Below are positions 10,613 through 16,930 of a stretch of 32,895 bases of DNA, piece by piece (positions within the stretch are counted from its first letter, which is position 1; each line of letters starts with the position of its first letter). Source of the stretch: Phocaeicola paurosaccharolyticus JCM 15092 (GTDB lineage: Bacteria > Bacteroidota > Bacteroidia > Bacteroidales > Bacteroidaceae); contig NZ_BAJR01000036.1 in NCBI RefSeq assembly GCF_000613805.1, positions 1-32,895 of the forward strand, in the 5' to 3' direction. The notes under the pieces are model-generated. The model was given only the letters and a program-made list of their open reading frames with translations, made no database searches and was not told where the DNA came from. Both the position numbers and the translations under genes were made by a program.

Positions 10613-10733
10613 CTATAACTTTTTTCTTATCGGATGCCTAATCACAGTCTTCATCTTTCCTGGCGCACACTTTCTCTGGCATAGCTTTTGGCATATAAAA
10701 CTCTTTGTAATATTTTTTTAAATCAAATGCCAT
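10613..10733 (-). pseudogene. Remnant of a GyrI-like small-molecule-binding protein
   Basis: Read on the minus strand from the ATG at 10733, the frame gives MAFDLKKYYKEFYMPKAMPE and stops after 31 residues at 10638. This resembles the N-terminus of stand-alone GyrI-like proteins. In the +1 frame the following bases read APGKMKTVIRHPIRKKL and stop at 10613, which resembles the C-terminal end of the same family. The middle, normally well over 100 residues, is absent. The simplest reading is an internal deletion that fused the two ends out of frame. The match is from memory of the family, not a search. Confidence 0.45.
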
Positions 10734-11001
10734 AATTGATTATTATTAATCTGTTGTTCTATTTTATACAATCTTCTATAGTCACTTGAGCCATTATTAC
10801 TTACTAGCTTCTAGTCTTACTATTTAGATAATATAATACTGATAAATAAACATATACATATTTATCTAATAATGGATACATATACTTTGCTAATTTACAA
10901 ATATTCTTCTTATGCAGATCTTCACAAATTAAAAATGTATATTTTTTTTCAAACTAGTTGTAATTTCATATCTTAATGAACGTTTTCAAAAAGAGTAAAA
11001 T

Positions 11002-11033
11002 ATACCATATACGTGGTATTTACTATATATAGT
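11002..11033. repeat. Two adjacent palindromes in the cysK promoter
   Basis: ATACCA (11002-11007) and TGGTAT (11014-11019) are inverted copies with a 6-base spacer. They are followed by a perfect 12-bp palindrome, ACTATATATAGT (11022-11033). The first touches the -33 region and the second lies in the spacer, positions suited to a repressor. No regulator is identified. Confidence 0.4.
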
Positions 11034-11049
11034 ATTAATGATAACTTTG
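11019..11049 (+). promoter_or_regulatory. Promoter of cysK
   Basis: TAACTTTG (11042-11049) is an exact -7 match and is followed by C, as is common. TTTA at 11019-11022 sits 19 bases upstream as a -33 element. The ATG of cysK is 36 bases downstream of the -7 box. Confidence 0.6.
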
Positions 11050-11085
11050 CATCATACAAATAAGAAACTATAAACAATATATATT

Positions 11086-12033
11086 ATGGCAAGAATTAAA
11101 AAAGAATTGACTGAACTTATTGGTAATACCCCACTTCTTGAGATATCAAGATTGGCAAAGTTCAAAGGTGCAAAAGCAAATGTTATTGCTAAGTTGGAAT
11201 ATTTCAATCCAGGTGGAAGTGTTAAAGATAGAGTAGCTTTAGCTATGATAGAAGATGCTGAGGAGAAAGGCCTTCTTAAGCCAGGTGCTGTAATCATTGA
11301 ACCAACAAGTGGAAACACAGGAGTTGGACTTGCGTGGGTAGCAACAGTCAAAGGATACAAAGCTATACTAACAATGCCTGAGACCATGAGTGTAGAGAGA
11401 CAGAACCTCTTAAAAGCAATGGGTGCACAGCTTGTTCTTACGGAAGGTGCAAAAGGAATGAAAGGTGCCATAGCAAAAGCTGAAGAACTTAAGGAAAACA
11501 CTCCTGGAGGCATAATCTTAGGACAGTTTGTGAACATGGCTAACCCTTATATTCACTCAAAAACTACTGCTCAGGAAATATGGAATGATACTGATGGTAA
11601 AGTAGACATATTTGTTGCCGGTGTAGGTACCGGAGGTACTGTAAGCGGTGTAGGAAAAGGACTTAAAGAACATAATCCAAATATACAGATTGTAGCAGTT
11701 GAACCAGCAAATTCACCTGTACTTTCAGGAGGTTCACCATCTCCACATAAAATACAAGGTATAGGTGCAGGATTCATTCCTAACACATACAATGGTAATG
11801 TTGTAGATAAAATTATACAGGTAAAGGATAATGATGCTATACGAACAGGAAGAGAGTTATCTCAAAAAGAGGGACTACTTGTAGGTATATCATCAGGAGC
11901 AGCTGCCTTTGCAGCTTTGGAATTGGCTAAGCTTCCGGAAAATGAAGGAAAGAATATAGTAGTTCTTCTTCCTGACACAGGTGAGAGATACCTGTCAACA
12001 GTACTTTACGCATTCGAGGAATACCCTCTATAA
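11086..12033 (+). CDS. cysK: Cysteine synthase A (O-acetylserine sulfhydrylase)
   Basis: A cytoplasmic PLP enzyme making L-cysteine from O-acetylserine and sulfide. The 315 residues match the usual CysK length. The PLP lysine is K47 in NPGGSVKDR, the substrate loop is TSGNTG (74-79), and the phosphate-cup region is [12 protein letters not shown]. The C-terminus has [13 protein letters not shown] and [11 protein letters not shown], typical of CysK rather than of cystathionine beta-synthase; there is no CBS or extra regulatory domain. It is monocistronic with its own promoter. The two palindromes overlapping that promoter suggest control, perhaps by sulfur supply, but this is inference. Confidence 0.93.
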   Translation: MARIKKELTELIGNTPLLEISRLAKFKGAKANVIAKLEYFNPGGSVKDRVALAMIEDAEEKGLLKPGAVIIEPTSGNTGVGLAWVATVKGYKAILTMPETMSVERQNLLKAMGAQLVLTEGAKGMKGAIAKAEELKENTPGGIILGQFVNMANPYIHSKTTAQEIWNDTDGKVDIFVAGVGTGGTVSGVGKGLKEHNPNIQIVAVEPANSPVLSGGSPSPHKIQGIGAGFIPNTYNGNVVDKIIQVKDNDAIRTGRELSQKEGLLVGISSGAAAFAALELAKLPENEGKNIVVLLPDTGERYLSTVLYAFEEYPL

Positions 12034-12179
12034 GAAGTAACGTCTAATGCTGTTTCATATAAAAAATTGATACTCTTACAAAGGCTTAATGCTTTACAAA
12101 AAGATAGCACATGAGAGTAGATTAGTACTAAAAAAAACAATATTTATATAAATAGCTCCATTTTCCGAGACTATATGAT

Positions 12180-12187
12180 TATCTTTG
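12180..12187 (+). promoter_or_regulatory. Putative -7 box of mnmA
   Basis: TATCTTTG matches TAnnTTTG exactly and overlaps the first four bases of the large inverted repeat that follows. TTTT at 12161-12164 is a possible -33 element but is only 15 bases away. Transcription from it would start inside the left arm of the repeat. Confidence 0.35.
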
Positions 12188-12235
12188 GCAATTAATTTTA
12201 TCGTGACCTGGTTACTGATAAAATTAATTGCCAAA
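12184..12235. repeat. 19-bp perfect inverted repeat before mnmA
   Basis: TTTGGCAATTAATTTTATC (12184-12202) is repeated exactly in inverted form at 12217-12235, around a 14-base centre. The centre is itself nearly palindromic (GTGACC...GGTTAC with one mismatch), so the whole 52-base block is close to a single large palindrome. It ends 23 bases before the mnmA ATG. No T-run follows on the plus strand, and on the minus strand there is no gene to terminate. Confidence 0.8.
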
Positions 12236-12258
12236 ATTTTATATACAGTTTTTAGCAA

Positions 12259-13320
12259 ATGAATATAGCGACTTTAATATCAGGAGGAGTAGACAGTGGC
12301 GTAGTTACACACCTACTGTGTGAGCAAGGATACAAGCCAGACCTGTTCTATATAAAAATAGGCATGGACGGAGAAAATGATCTATCATGTACAGCAGAAG
12401 AGGACATTGAGCTCGCAACTGCTACTGCAAAAAAATATGGACTACAATTCAATATTATAGATTTACAGAAAGAGTATTGGGATAATGTTGTGGCTTATGC
12501 TATCGACAAAGTAAAGAGAGGCTTTACCCCAAATCCGGATGTGATGTGTAATAAGCTCATTAAATTTGGTTGCTTTGAACAAAAGGTAGGGCATCTTTAT
12601 GATAAGACTGCCACAGGTCACTATGCTTCAATCGTTGAGAGAGATAATAAGATATGGCTGGGTACTGCTGTCGATCCTGTGAAAGATCAGACAGACTTTC
12701 TGGCACAGATAGATTATCTACAAGTTTCCAAGTTGATGTTTCCTCTTGGCTCGCTAATGAAAGATGAGGTAAGGGATATTGCACTGAATGCTAAACTGCC
12801 AAGTGCAAGAAGAAAGGACTCACAAGGAATCTGTTTTCTAGGTAAGATAAACTACAATGACTTCCTCCGTAAATTTCTGGGAGAGAAAGAGGGAAACATA
12901 ATAGAGTTGGAGACAGGAAAGAAAATCGGAAAGCATAAAGGATTCTGGTTCCATACTATAGGACAACGCAAAGGACTTGGACTTAGTGGTGGCCCTTGGT
13001 TTGTTATAAACAAAGATATAAACGAGAACATTATATATGTATCCAAAGGCTACGACTGCGAGAAACAGTATGGCACAGATTTCCTTCTTCAGGACTTCAA
13101 CTATATAACTGATGATTTATGGAAGGGTGAGGATAATGTTGAGATAGCATTCAAGATTCGTCATACCGACTCTTTCAAAAAGGGTATACTTACACGCGAA
13201 GGTGACCATCTTCATATACATAGCACCACTCCTGTACAAGGTATTGCTCCAGGACAGTTCGGTGTATTATATGACAAGGATGAAAAAATATGTGTAGGCA
13301 GCGGTGAAATAAGGGTCTGA
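12259..13320 (+). CDS. mnmA: tRNA-specific 2-thiouridylase MnmA
   Basis: Forms 2-thiouridine at wobble position 34 of Lys, Glu and Gln tRNAs, using ATP and a persulfide relay in the cytoplasm. The PP-loop SGGVDS is at residues 8-13. The two catalytic cysteines are visible as C97 in [13 protein letters not shown] and C192 in [15 protein letters not shown] and [19 protein letters not shown] are also characteristic, and the C-terminal beta-barrel ends AVCVGSGEI-like (here CVGSGEIRV). At 353 residues it is near normal length. Bacteroidota often carry more than one MnmA paralogue, so this may not be the only copy. Its TGA directly abuts the stop of the convergent response-regulator gene. Confidence 0.92.
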   Translation: MNIATLISGGVDSGVVTHLLCEQGYKPDLFYIKIGMDGENDLSCTAEEDIELATATAKKYGLQFNIIDLQKEYWDNVVAYAIDKVKRGFTPNPDVMCNKLIKFGCFEQKVGHLYDKTATGHYASIVERDNKIWLGTAVDPVKDQTDFLAQIDYLQVSKLMFPLGSLMKDEVRDIALNAKLPSARRKDSQGICFLGKINYNDFLRKFLGEKEGNIIELETGKKIGKHKGFWFHTIGQRKGLGLSGGPWFVINKDINENIIYVSKGYDCEKQYGTDFLLQDFNYITDDLWKGEDNVEIAFKIRHTDSFKKGILTREGDHLHIHSTTPVQGIAPGQFGVLYDKDEKICVGSGEIRV

Positions 13321-13968
13321 TCAGATATAATATTCCATAGGATCGACAATACCTGCCCTCATAGCATATTTTGTCGCCTCATGCACATTATTAACAGATA
13401 ATTTACGAAAGATATTCTTTCTATGGGTCATTACAGTGTATACACTTGAGAATCGGATAGAAGCAATATCTTTCGTACTTTTTCCCAATGCCATCAATCT
13501 TAGTATTTCACGCTCTGTAGATGTTAGCAGAGATGGCTCAGCCTCATGCTTGTCAGAATCGGCCTGAGCAATCTGATTTGTAACCTTCTCACATATAAAC
13601 TGTTTCATAAGTGATACATCCTTTAATCCACTCTCAATCTCCTTCCTAGAGCTATCCTTCAAAATAAAACTGAAGCATGTTGAGAAGTATACTAATCTCT
13701 TAATGAAATCTGTAACTAGAGAATCACTGAAGAGAATAAAACAAGCTTTGGGATATCGGGCATGAAGTACAATAAGATACTCTTCCGAAAGGTCAACCAT
13801 AGTATAATCTACAATCACCACCCCATCCGAATGATTCTTCAGAAAGTGAACAATACTTGTTTTGTCAATACCTTCACTTATGGAAGAGAAAATATTGCAT
13901 TGTCTTGCTATAGTATTTATCCCTATAGAAGTAGCATCCTGTAAATCAACTATCAGAAGATCTTTCAT
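13321..13968 (-). CDS. LuxR/NarL-type response regulator
   Basis: A 215-residue two-domain regulator. The N-terminal half is receiver-like: D54 (in VIVDYT) fits the phosphoryl acceptor, S81 or S83 the switch residue and K104 (in FILKDSS) the conserved lysine. The usual acidic pair near the N-terminus is reduced to a single Asp (IVDLQD), so phosphorylation is not certain. The C-terminal half (about 148-208) is a LuxR helix-turn-helix: LTSTEREILRLMALGKSTKDIA and VYTVMTHRKNIFRKL. No histidine kinase lies next to it. It is divergent from the DUF2461 gene and shares a promoter region containing an 11-bp direct repeat. Its stop touches that of mnmA. Confidence 0.85.
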   Translation of the reverse strand: MKDLLIVDLQDATSIGINTIARQCNIFSSISEGIDKTSIVHFLKNHSDGVVIVDYTMVDLSEEYLIVLHARYPKACFILFSDSLVTDFIKRLVYFSTCFSFILKDSSRKEIESGLKDVSLMKQFICEKVTNQIAQADSDKHEAEPSLLTSTEREILRLMALGKSTKDIASIRFSSVYTVMTHRKNIFRKLSVNNVHEATKYAMRAGIVDPMEYYI

Positions 13969-13991
13969 TGTCTATATCTAACTGTGAGAAG

Positions 13992-13999
13992 CAAAATTA
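13992..13999 (-). promoter_or_regulatory. Putative -7 box of the response-regulator gene
   Basis: The minus strand reads TAATTTTG, an exact TAnnTTTG match, 23 bases upstream of the ATG at 13968. No clear -33 element is seen. Confidence 0.4.
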
Positions 14000-14008
14000 A
14001 ATTAAAAT

Positions 14009-14037
14009 ATTATTTAAATCAGATTAATTATTTAAAT
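14009..14037. repeat. Direct repeat in a divergent promoter region
   Basis: ATTATTTAAAT occurs at 14009-14019 and again at 14027-14037, a period of 18 bases, between the response-regulator gene and the DUF2461 gene. Each copy contains the palindrome ATTTAAAT. It could be a binding site for the adjacent regulator, although the region is AT-rich. Confidence 0.4.
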
Positions 14038-14061
14038 GTTTATAAACTAGATTCTATTTTT

Positions 14062-14069
14062 TAATTTTG
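14062..14069 (+). promoter_or_regulatory. Putative -7 box of the DUF2461 gene
   Basis: TAATTTTG matches TAnnTTTG exactly, 57 bases before the ATG at 14127, with TTTA about 19-20 bases upstream as a possible -33 element. It overlaps the TTG that would open the longer reading frame, arguing for the ATG start. Confidence 0.4.
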
Positions 14070-14126
14070 TATCAATCTCCAAAGACAGTGGAGAGCAATA
14101 ACCAAAAAAATTATATAAATAAAAAT

Positions 14127-14801
14127 ATGGATATAGCATATGTAATAAACTTCCTAAAGGAATTAGCGGCAAACAACAACCGAGAGTGGTTCACTGCCAA
14201 CAAGGATAAATATGAGAAGGCAAAGAACGAGTTTGATATACTTACTACTGCCCTAATAGAGACTATCTCTACATTTGAGCCTGGAGTAAAAGGTATGCAG
14301 CCATCACAATGTACATACCGAATATACCGAGATGTACGTTTCTCATCCGATAAGACTCCATATAAAACATATATGGGAGCTTACGTGAATCCACGTGGAA
14401 AGAAATCCAATCATTGTGGATACTATCTTCACCTGGAGCCAGGCAGATGTATGCTCTGTGCCGGAAGCATATGTTGGCCAACAAAACTGCTTAAGGATGT
14501 ACGACAAGCTATTTTTGATAATATAGATCAGTATATAGAGATAGTAGAGAATCCTGAATTCAAGAAATATTATCCTATTGTTGGTGATGAGCGTCTTCTT
14601 TCTGCACCAAAGGGATTCGATAAAAACTGGGAACATATAGACTATCTGAAACCGAAAGATTATAGCATAAACTGCAATCTGCCGGATAGGTTCTTCACAG
14701 AAGATATTGATACGTTGATGAAAAGAGTAGGTCATATCTTCGAGGTTGCAAAACCTTTTGCCGATTTCACCAACTATACTATTGATGAGTTTGAAAGGTA
14801 A
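14127..14801 (+). CDS. DUF2461 domain-containing protein
   Basis: A cytoplasmic protein of the DUF2461 (TIGR02453-type) family; its biochemical role is unknown. The reading frame is open from a TTG at 14067, but the first 20 residues are low-complexity and overlap a promoter, so I start at the ATG at 14127 (MDIAYVINFLKELAANNNRE), giving 224 residues, the usual length. Family hallmarks visible: NREWFTANKDKYEKAK near the N-terminus, YRIYRDVRFSSDKTPYKTYMGAY in the middle, GYYLHLEPG, and a C-terminal GFDKNWEHIDYLK. There is no signal peptide or membrane segment. The gene ends 8 bases before a hairpin shared with the convergent fimbrial operon. Confidence 0.85.
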   Translation: MDIAYVINFLKELAANNNREWFTANKDKYEKAKNEFDILTTALIETISTFEPGVKGMQPSQCTYRIYRDVRFSSDKTPYKTYMGAYVNPRGKKSNHCGYYLHLEPGRCMLCAGSICWPTKLLKDVRQAIFDNIDQYIEIVENPEFKKYYPIVGDERLLSAPKGFDKNWEHIDYLKPKDYSINCNLPDRFFTEDIDTLMKRVGHIFEVAKPFADFTNYTIDEFER

Positions 14802-14808
14802 AATATAT

Positions 14809-14842
14809 AGAGCATGCACAACTATTTGTGCATGCTCTTTTT
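14809..14842. terminator. Shared hairpin terminator
   Basis: AGAGCATGCACAA (14809-14821) pairs perfectly with TTGTGCATGCTCT (14826-14838) around a 4-base loop and is followed by a T-run on the plus strand. It terminates the DUF2461 gene. The TAG stop of the convergent DUF3868 gene (14822-14824) lies in the loop, and its last codons are within the stem. Confidence 0.85.
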
Positions 14843-16291
14843 AATTTCTTCAATAGTATTCAATGAGTTTAATAGTTCAAGGTTCTCTTTTATCTGAGAT
14901 AGCGATTTGCTGTTTCCTGCTTCAAATATCTTTTTTGCAGTACTCCAATCTCCACTTCTAAGAAGAATCATTCCATAGATATTTAAGTAGTAATCTTTAT
15001 ATTTCTCCTTGTCTATTTTAGATAGATAAGAGTAAGCTTTATCAATATCGCCATTAATCAATTGTGCCTGTGCTGCATTAATATTTGCTACAGAATTCGC
15101 AGGGAAGTATTTTGCACCTATAAGCATACAGTACTTAAACTTATCGCTTCCTTCGGGATACATGTTTGCTACATCATAAATCTCTCTAAGACTTAGGTTC
15201 TTCGGACAACTATTAATAAAGCCATCAGCTTGTCGGCTATCATAATTATCGACATCGTACATGACTTTGACCTCTACCACTCTCAACTTAGGAAATATAT
15301 TTTTAAGCATATATCTGTATGAATCTCCTCTATCTAAATTCATCAACTTCAACTCACGTCCTTTGAATATACTTACGTTGTCTATAATATCTATTATCTT
15401 ATTCTTATGCTCCAGTGAAGAACTCTCAATTATCTTCCTCAGTCCTTCCCAATTTTCACCACCATAGTTGACTGTGAAGACAGAATCAGCAATATTATAC
15501 TTATTAATTAGATAATTTCTCAAAGACCCGGATCTTTTTACTGATAACCTCATATTCACATCGTACAATCCTTCAGGAGACGAGAAACCATTAATCAATA
15601 TATTTTTGATTGAGACTCCCTCTATTCCTTTAACCTTTGCTATCATACCTCCTATCCTGTCAAGCTCAGATTTGTTATTAGAGATAGATTCTATAATACG
15701 GCATTCATTCAGATTAAAGATGAGATGTGCTTTCTCAGTTTCAACTCTACTTTTTACATACTCAACATCAGGTTCAACAAACTTATAATGTAACTTTGAG
15801 TTCCTTACATCACTGTTATTAAAGGGTATTATCTCTGTATCCTTTATCTTTCCGCATCCACAGTCATCAACCTTAATCTTTAGCTTTGCATTGTCAAACC
15901 AATCTTCATAAGCAACAGCATAGTTGTATGTTATAGACTCTTTCTTGGCATCTTCAAGATTGAATATTTGATAAGCATTATCAATCGAAGCGATCATCTT
16001 CTTATCATTAAGAGCTAAAGAGCGCTTATATTTCCTGTAGTTGTCTTTGCCATTTACAGATAATTGTGGCAATTCTAGAGTTTTGCAATCTCCTACAAGA
16101 AAAGGAGTGATAACTATATTCTTTGATGACTTGACTTTTACATTCGATAGATCAAAAGTAATCTGAATATAGAGTGAGTCTCCCTGTTGTTGGATAAATG
16201 GGCTCTTGGAATAGACTATTTCATTTTTTTGAGCAAGACATCCTACACTGAGAAATATAATTCCCAAAGCTATAATTTTCTTCAGAATCAT
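14822..16291 (-). CDS. DUF3868 / OmpA-like protein of the fimbrial operon
   Basis: A 489-residue exported protein, last gene of the fimbrial operon. The N-terminus MILKKIIALGIIFLSVGCLA ends in a lipobox (SVGC, Cys18). Residues about 24-110 match the DUF3868 type of domain found with Mfa-like pili. The middle (about 185-280) is OmpA-like: LIFNLNECRI..., then NGFSSPEG followed by a run of basic and Leu residues with LRNYL. Such domains bind peptidoglycan. The C-terminal part is helical and TPR-like (SVANINAAQAQLINGDIDKAYSYL). It probably anchors or helps assemble the fimbria; this is inference from operon position and domains. It starts 7 bases after the DUF3575 gene. Confidence 0.8.
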   Translation of the reverse strand: MILKKIIALGIIFLSVGCLAQKNEIVYSKSPFIQQQGDSLYIQITFDLSNVKVKSSKNIVITPFLVGDCKTLELPQLSVNGKDNYRKYKRSLALNDKKMIASIDNAYQIFNLEDAKKESITYNYAVAYEDWFDNAKLKIKVDDCGCGKIKDTEIIPFNNSDVRNSKLHYKFVEPDVEYVKSRVETEKAHLIFNLNECRIIESISNNKSELDRIGGMIAKVKGIEGVSIKNILINGFSSPEGLYDVNMRLSVKRSGSLRNYLINKYNIADSVFTVNYGGENWEGLRKIIESSSLEHKNKIIDIIDNVSIFKGRELKLMNLDRGDSYRYMLKNIFPKLRVVEVKVMYDVDNYDSRQADGFINSCPKNLSLREIYDVANMYPEGSDKFKYCMLIGAKYFPANSVANINAAQAQLINGDIDKAYSYLSKIDKEKYKDYYLNIYGMILLRSGDWSTAKKIFEAGNSKSLSQIKENLELLNSLNTIEEIKKSMHK

Positions 16292-16298
16292 GACTCTT

Positions 16299-16898
16299 CT
16301 ATTTTATGTTATAAATAATTGATAGTGCAACTTTATTAGGTCCTAAACAGTTTTTCGACTCCTTACTTATCTTATCACCACACTTCTGACTATAATATTT
16401 TCTATAGTTTAGATAAGTATAACCTACACCTACTTCAAACTCAGCACTCCACTTGTTAGAAATCATCCATTGATGACCGAAGGAAATACCGATCCCTAAT
16501 AGATAACCTTGGAATCTATAGTTTTTCATCGTTCTGTTCTCTAATCCAAAGAACTTTCCATCTTTAAATCCAAAAGGTAACATTCCCCCCATGTTATAAT
16601 ATGCATATTGAGTATGAATACCCCAGAAACTGCCGTTAAACTTTTCACAAGTCCACATACGTACCTCCGGTTGTATCATAAAGTGTTTCATCTTCTTATT
16701 GTCACTGAAACTCCATGGATTGTAGTTTATGGGAAGATCAATAGTAACCTTTCTGCTCAAAGCAATCTCAGCGCCAATATTTACTGTAGAAGTAGCATCG
16801 TAAAGCAGATTAGATTTTACTGCTACTCTTTGAGCAGAAGCTTTAGCTGGAAATAATATCCAGCTAAAAGCTATAATAATTGAAATGATTATTCTCAC
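16299..16898 (-). CDS. DUF3575 domain-containing outer-membrane protein
   Basis: A 199-residue protein with a signal peptide (MRIIISIIIAFSWILFPAKASA, cleaved before QRVAV). The rest is rich in alternating aromatic and polar residues (KSNLLYDATSTVNIGAEIAL, FGHQWMISNKWSAEFEVGVGYTYLNYRKYY), as expected for a small outer-membrane beta-barrel. DUF3575 genes commonly pair with DUF3868 and fimbrillin genes. Here it sits between the tip-like gene (32-base gap) and the DUF3868 gene (7-base gap). A role in surface presentation or secretion of the fimbria is likely but unproven. Confidence 0.8.
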   Translation of the reverse strand: MRIIISIIIAFSWILFPAKASAQRVAVKSNLLYDATSTVNIGAEIALSRKVTIDLPINYNPWSFSDNKKMKHFMIQPEVRMWTCEKFNGSFWGIHTQYAYYNMGGMLPFGFKDGKFFGLENRTMKNYRFQGYLLGIGISFGHQWMISNKWSAEFEVGVGYTYLNYRKYYSQKCGDKISKESKNCLGPNKVALSIIYNIK

Positions 16899-16930
16899 TG
16901 TTATATTATTATTTTTTTATCAAAGAATTA

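Larger units (their letters stand above)
10572..11085. other. Intergenic region with a gene remnant and the cysK promoter
   Basis: This 514-base gap holds an internally deleted GyrI-like gene on the minus strand (10613-10733) and, at its right end, the cysK promoter and two palindromes. The part between about 10735 and 10995 is very AT-rich and shows nothing I can name. Confidence 0.5.

Noticed and set aside
12184..12235. Rho-independent terminator of cysK
   Set aside because: It lies 150 bases after the cysK stop and is not followed by a T-run; its place directly before mnmA suggests another role.
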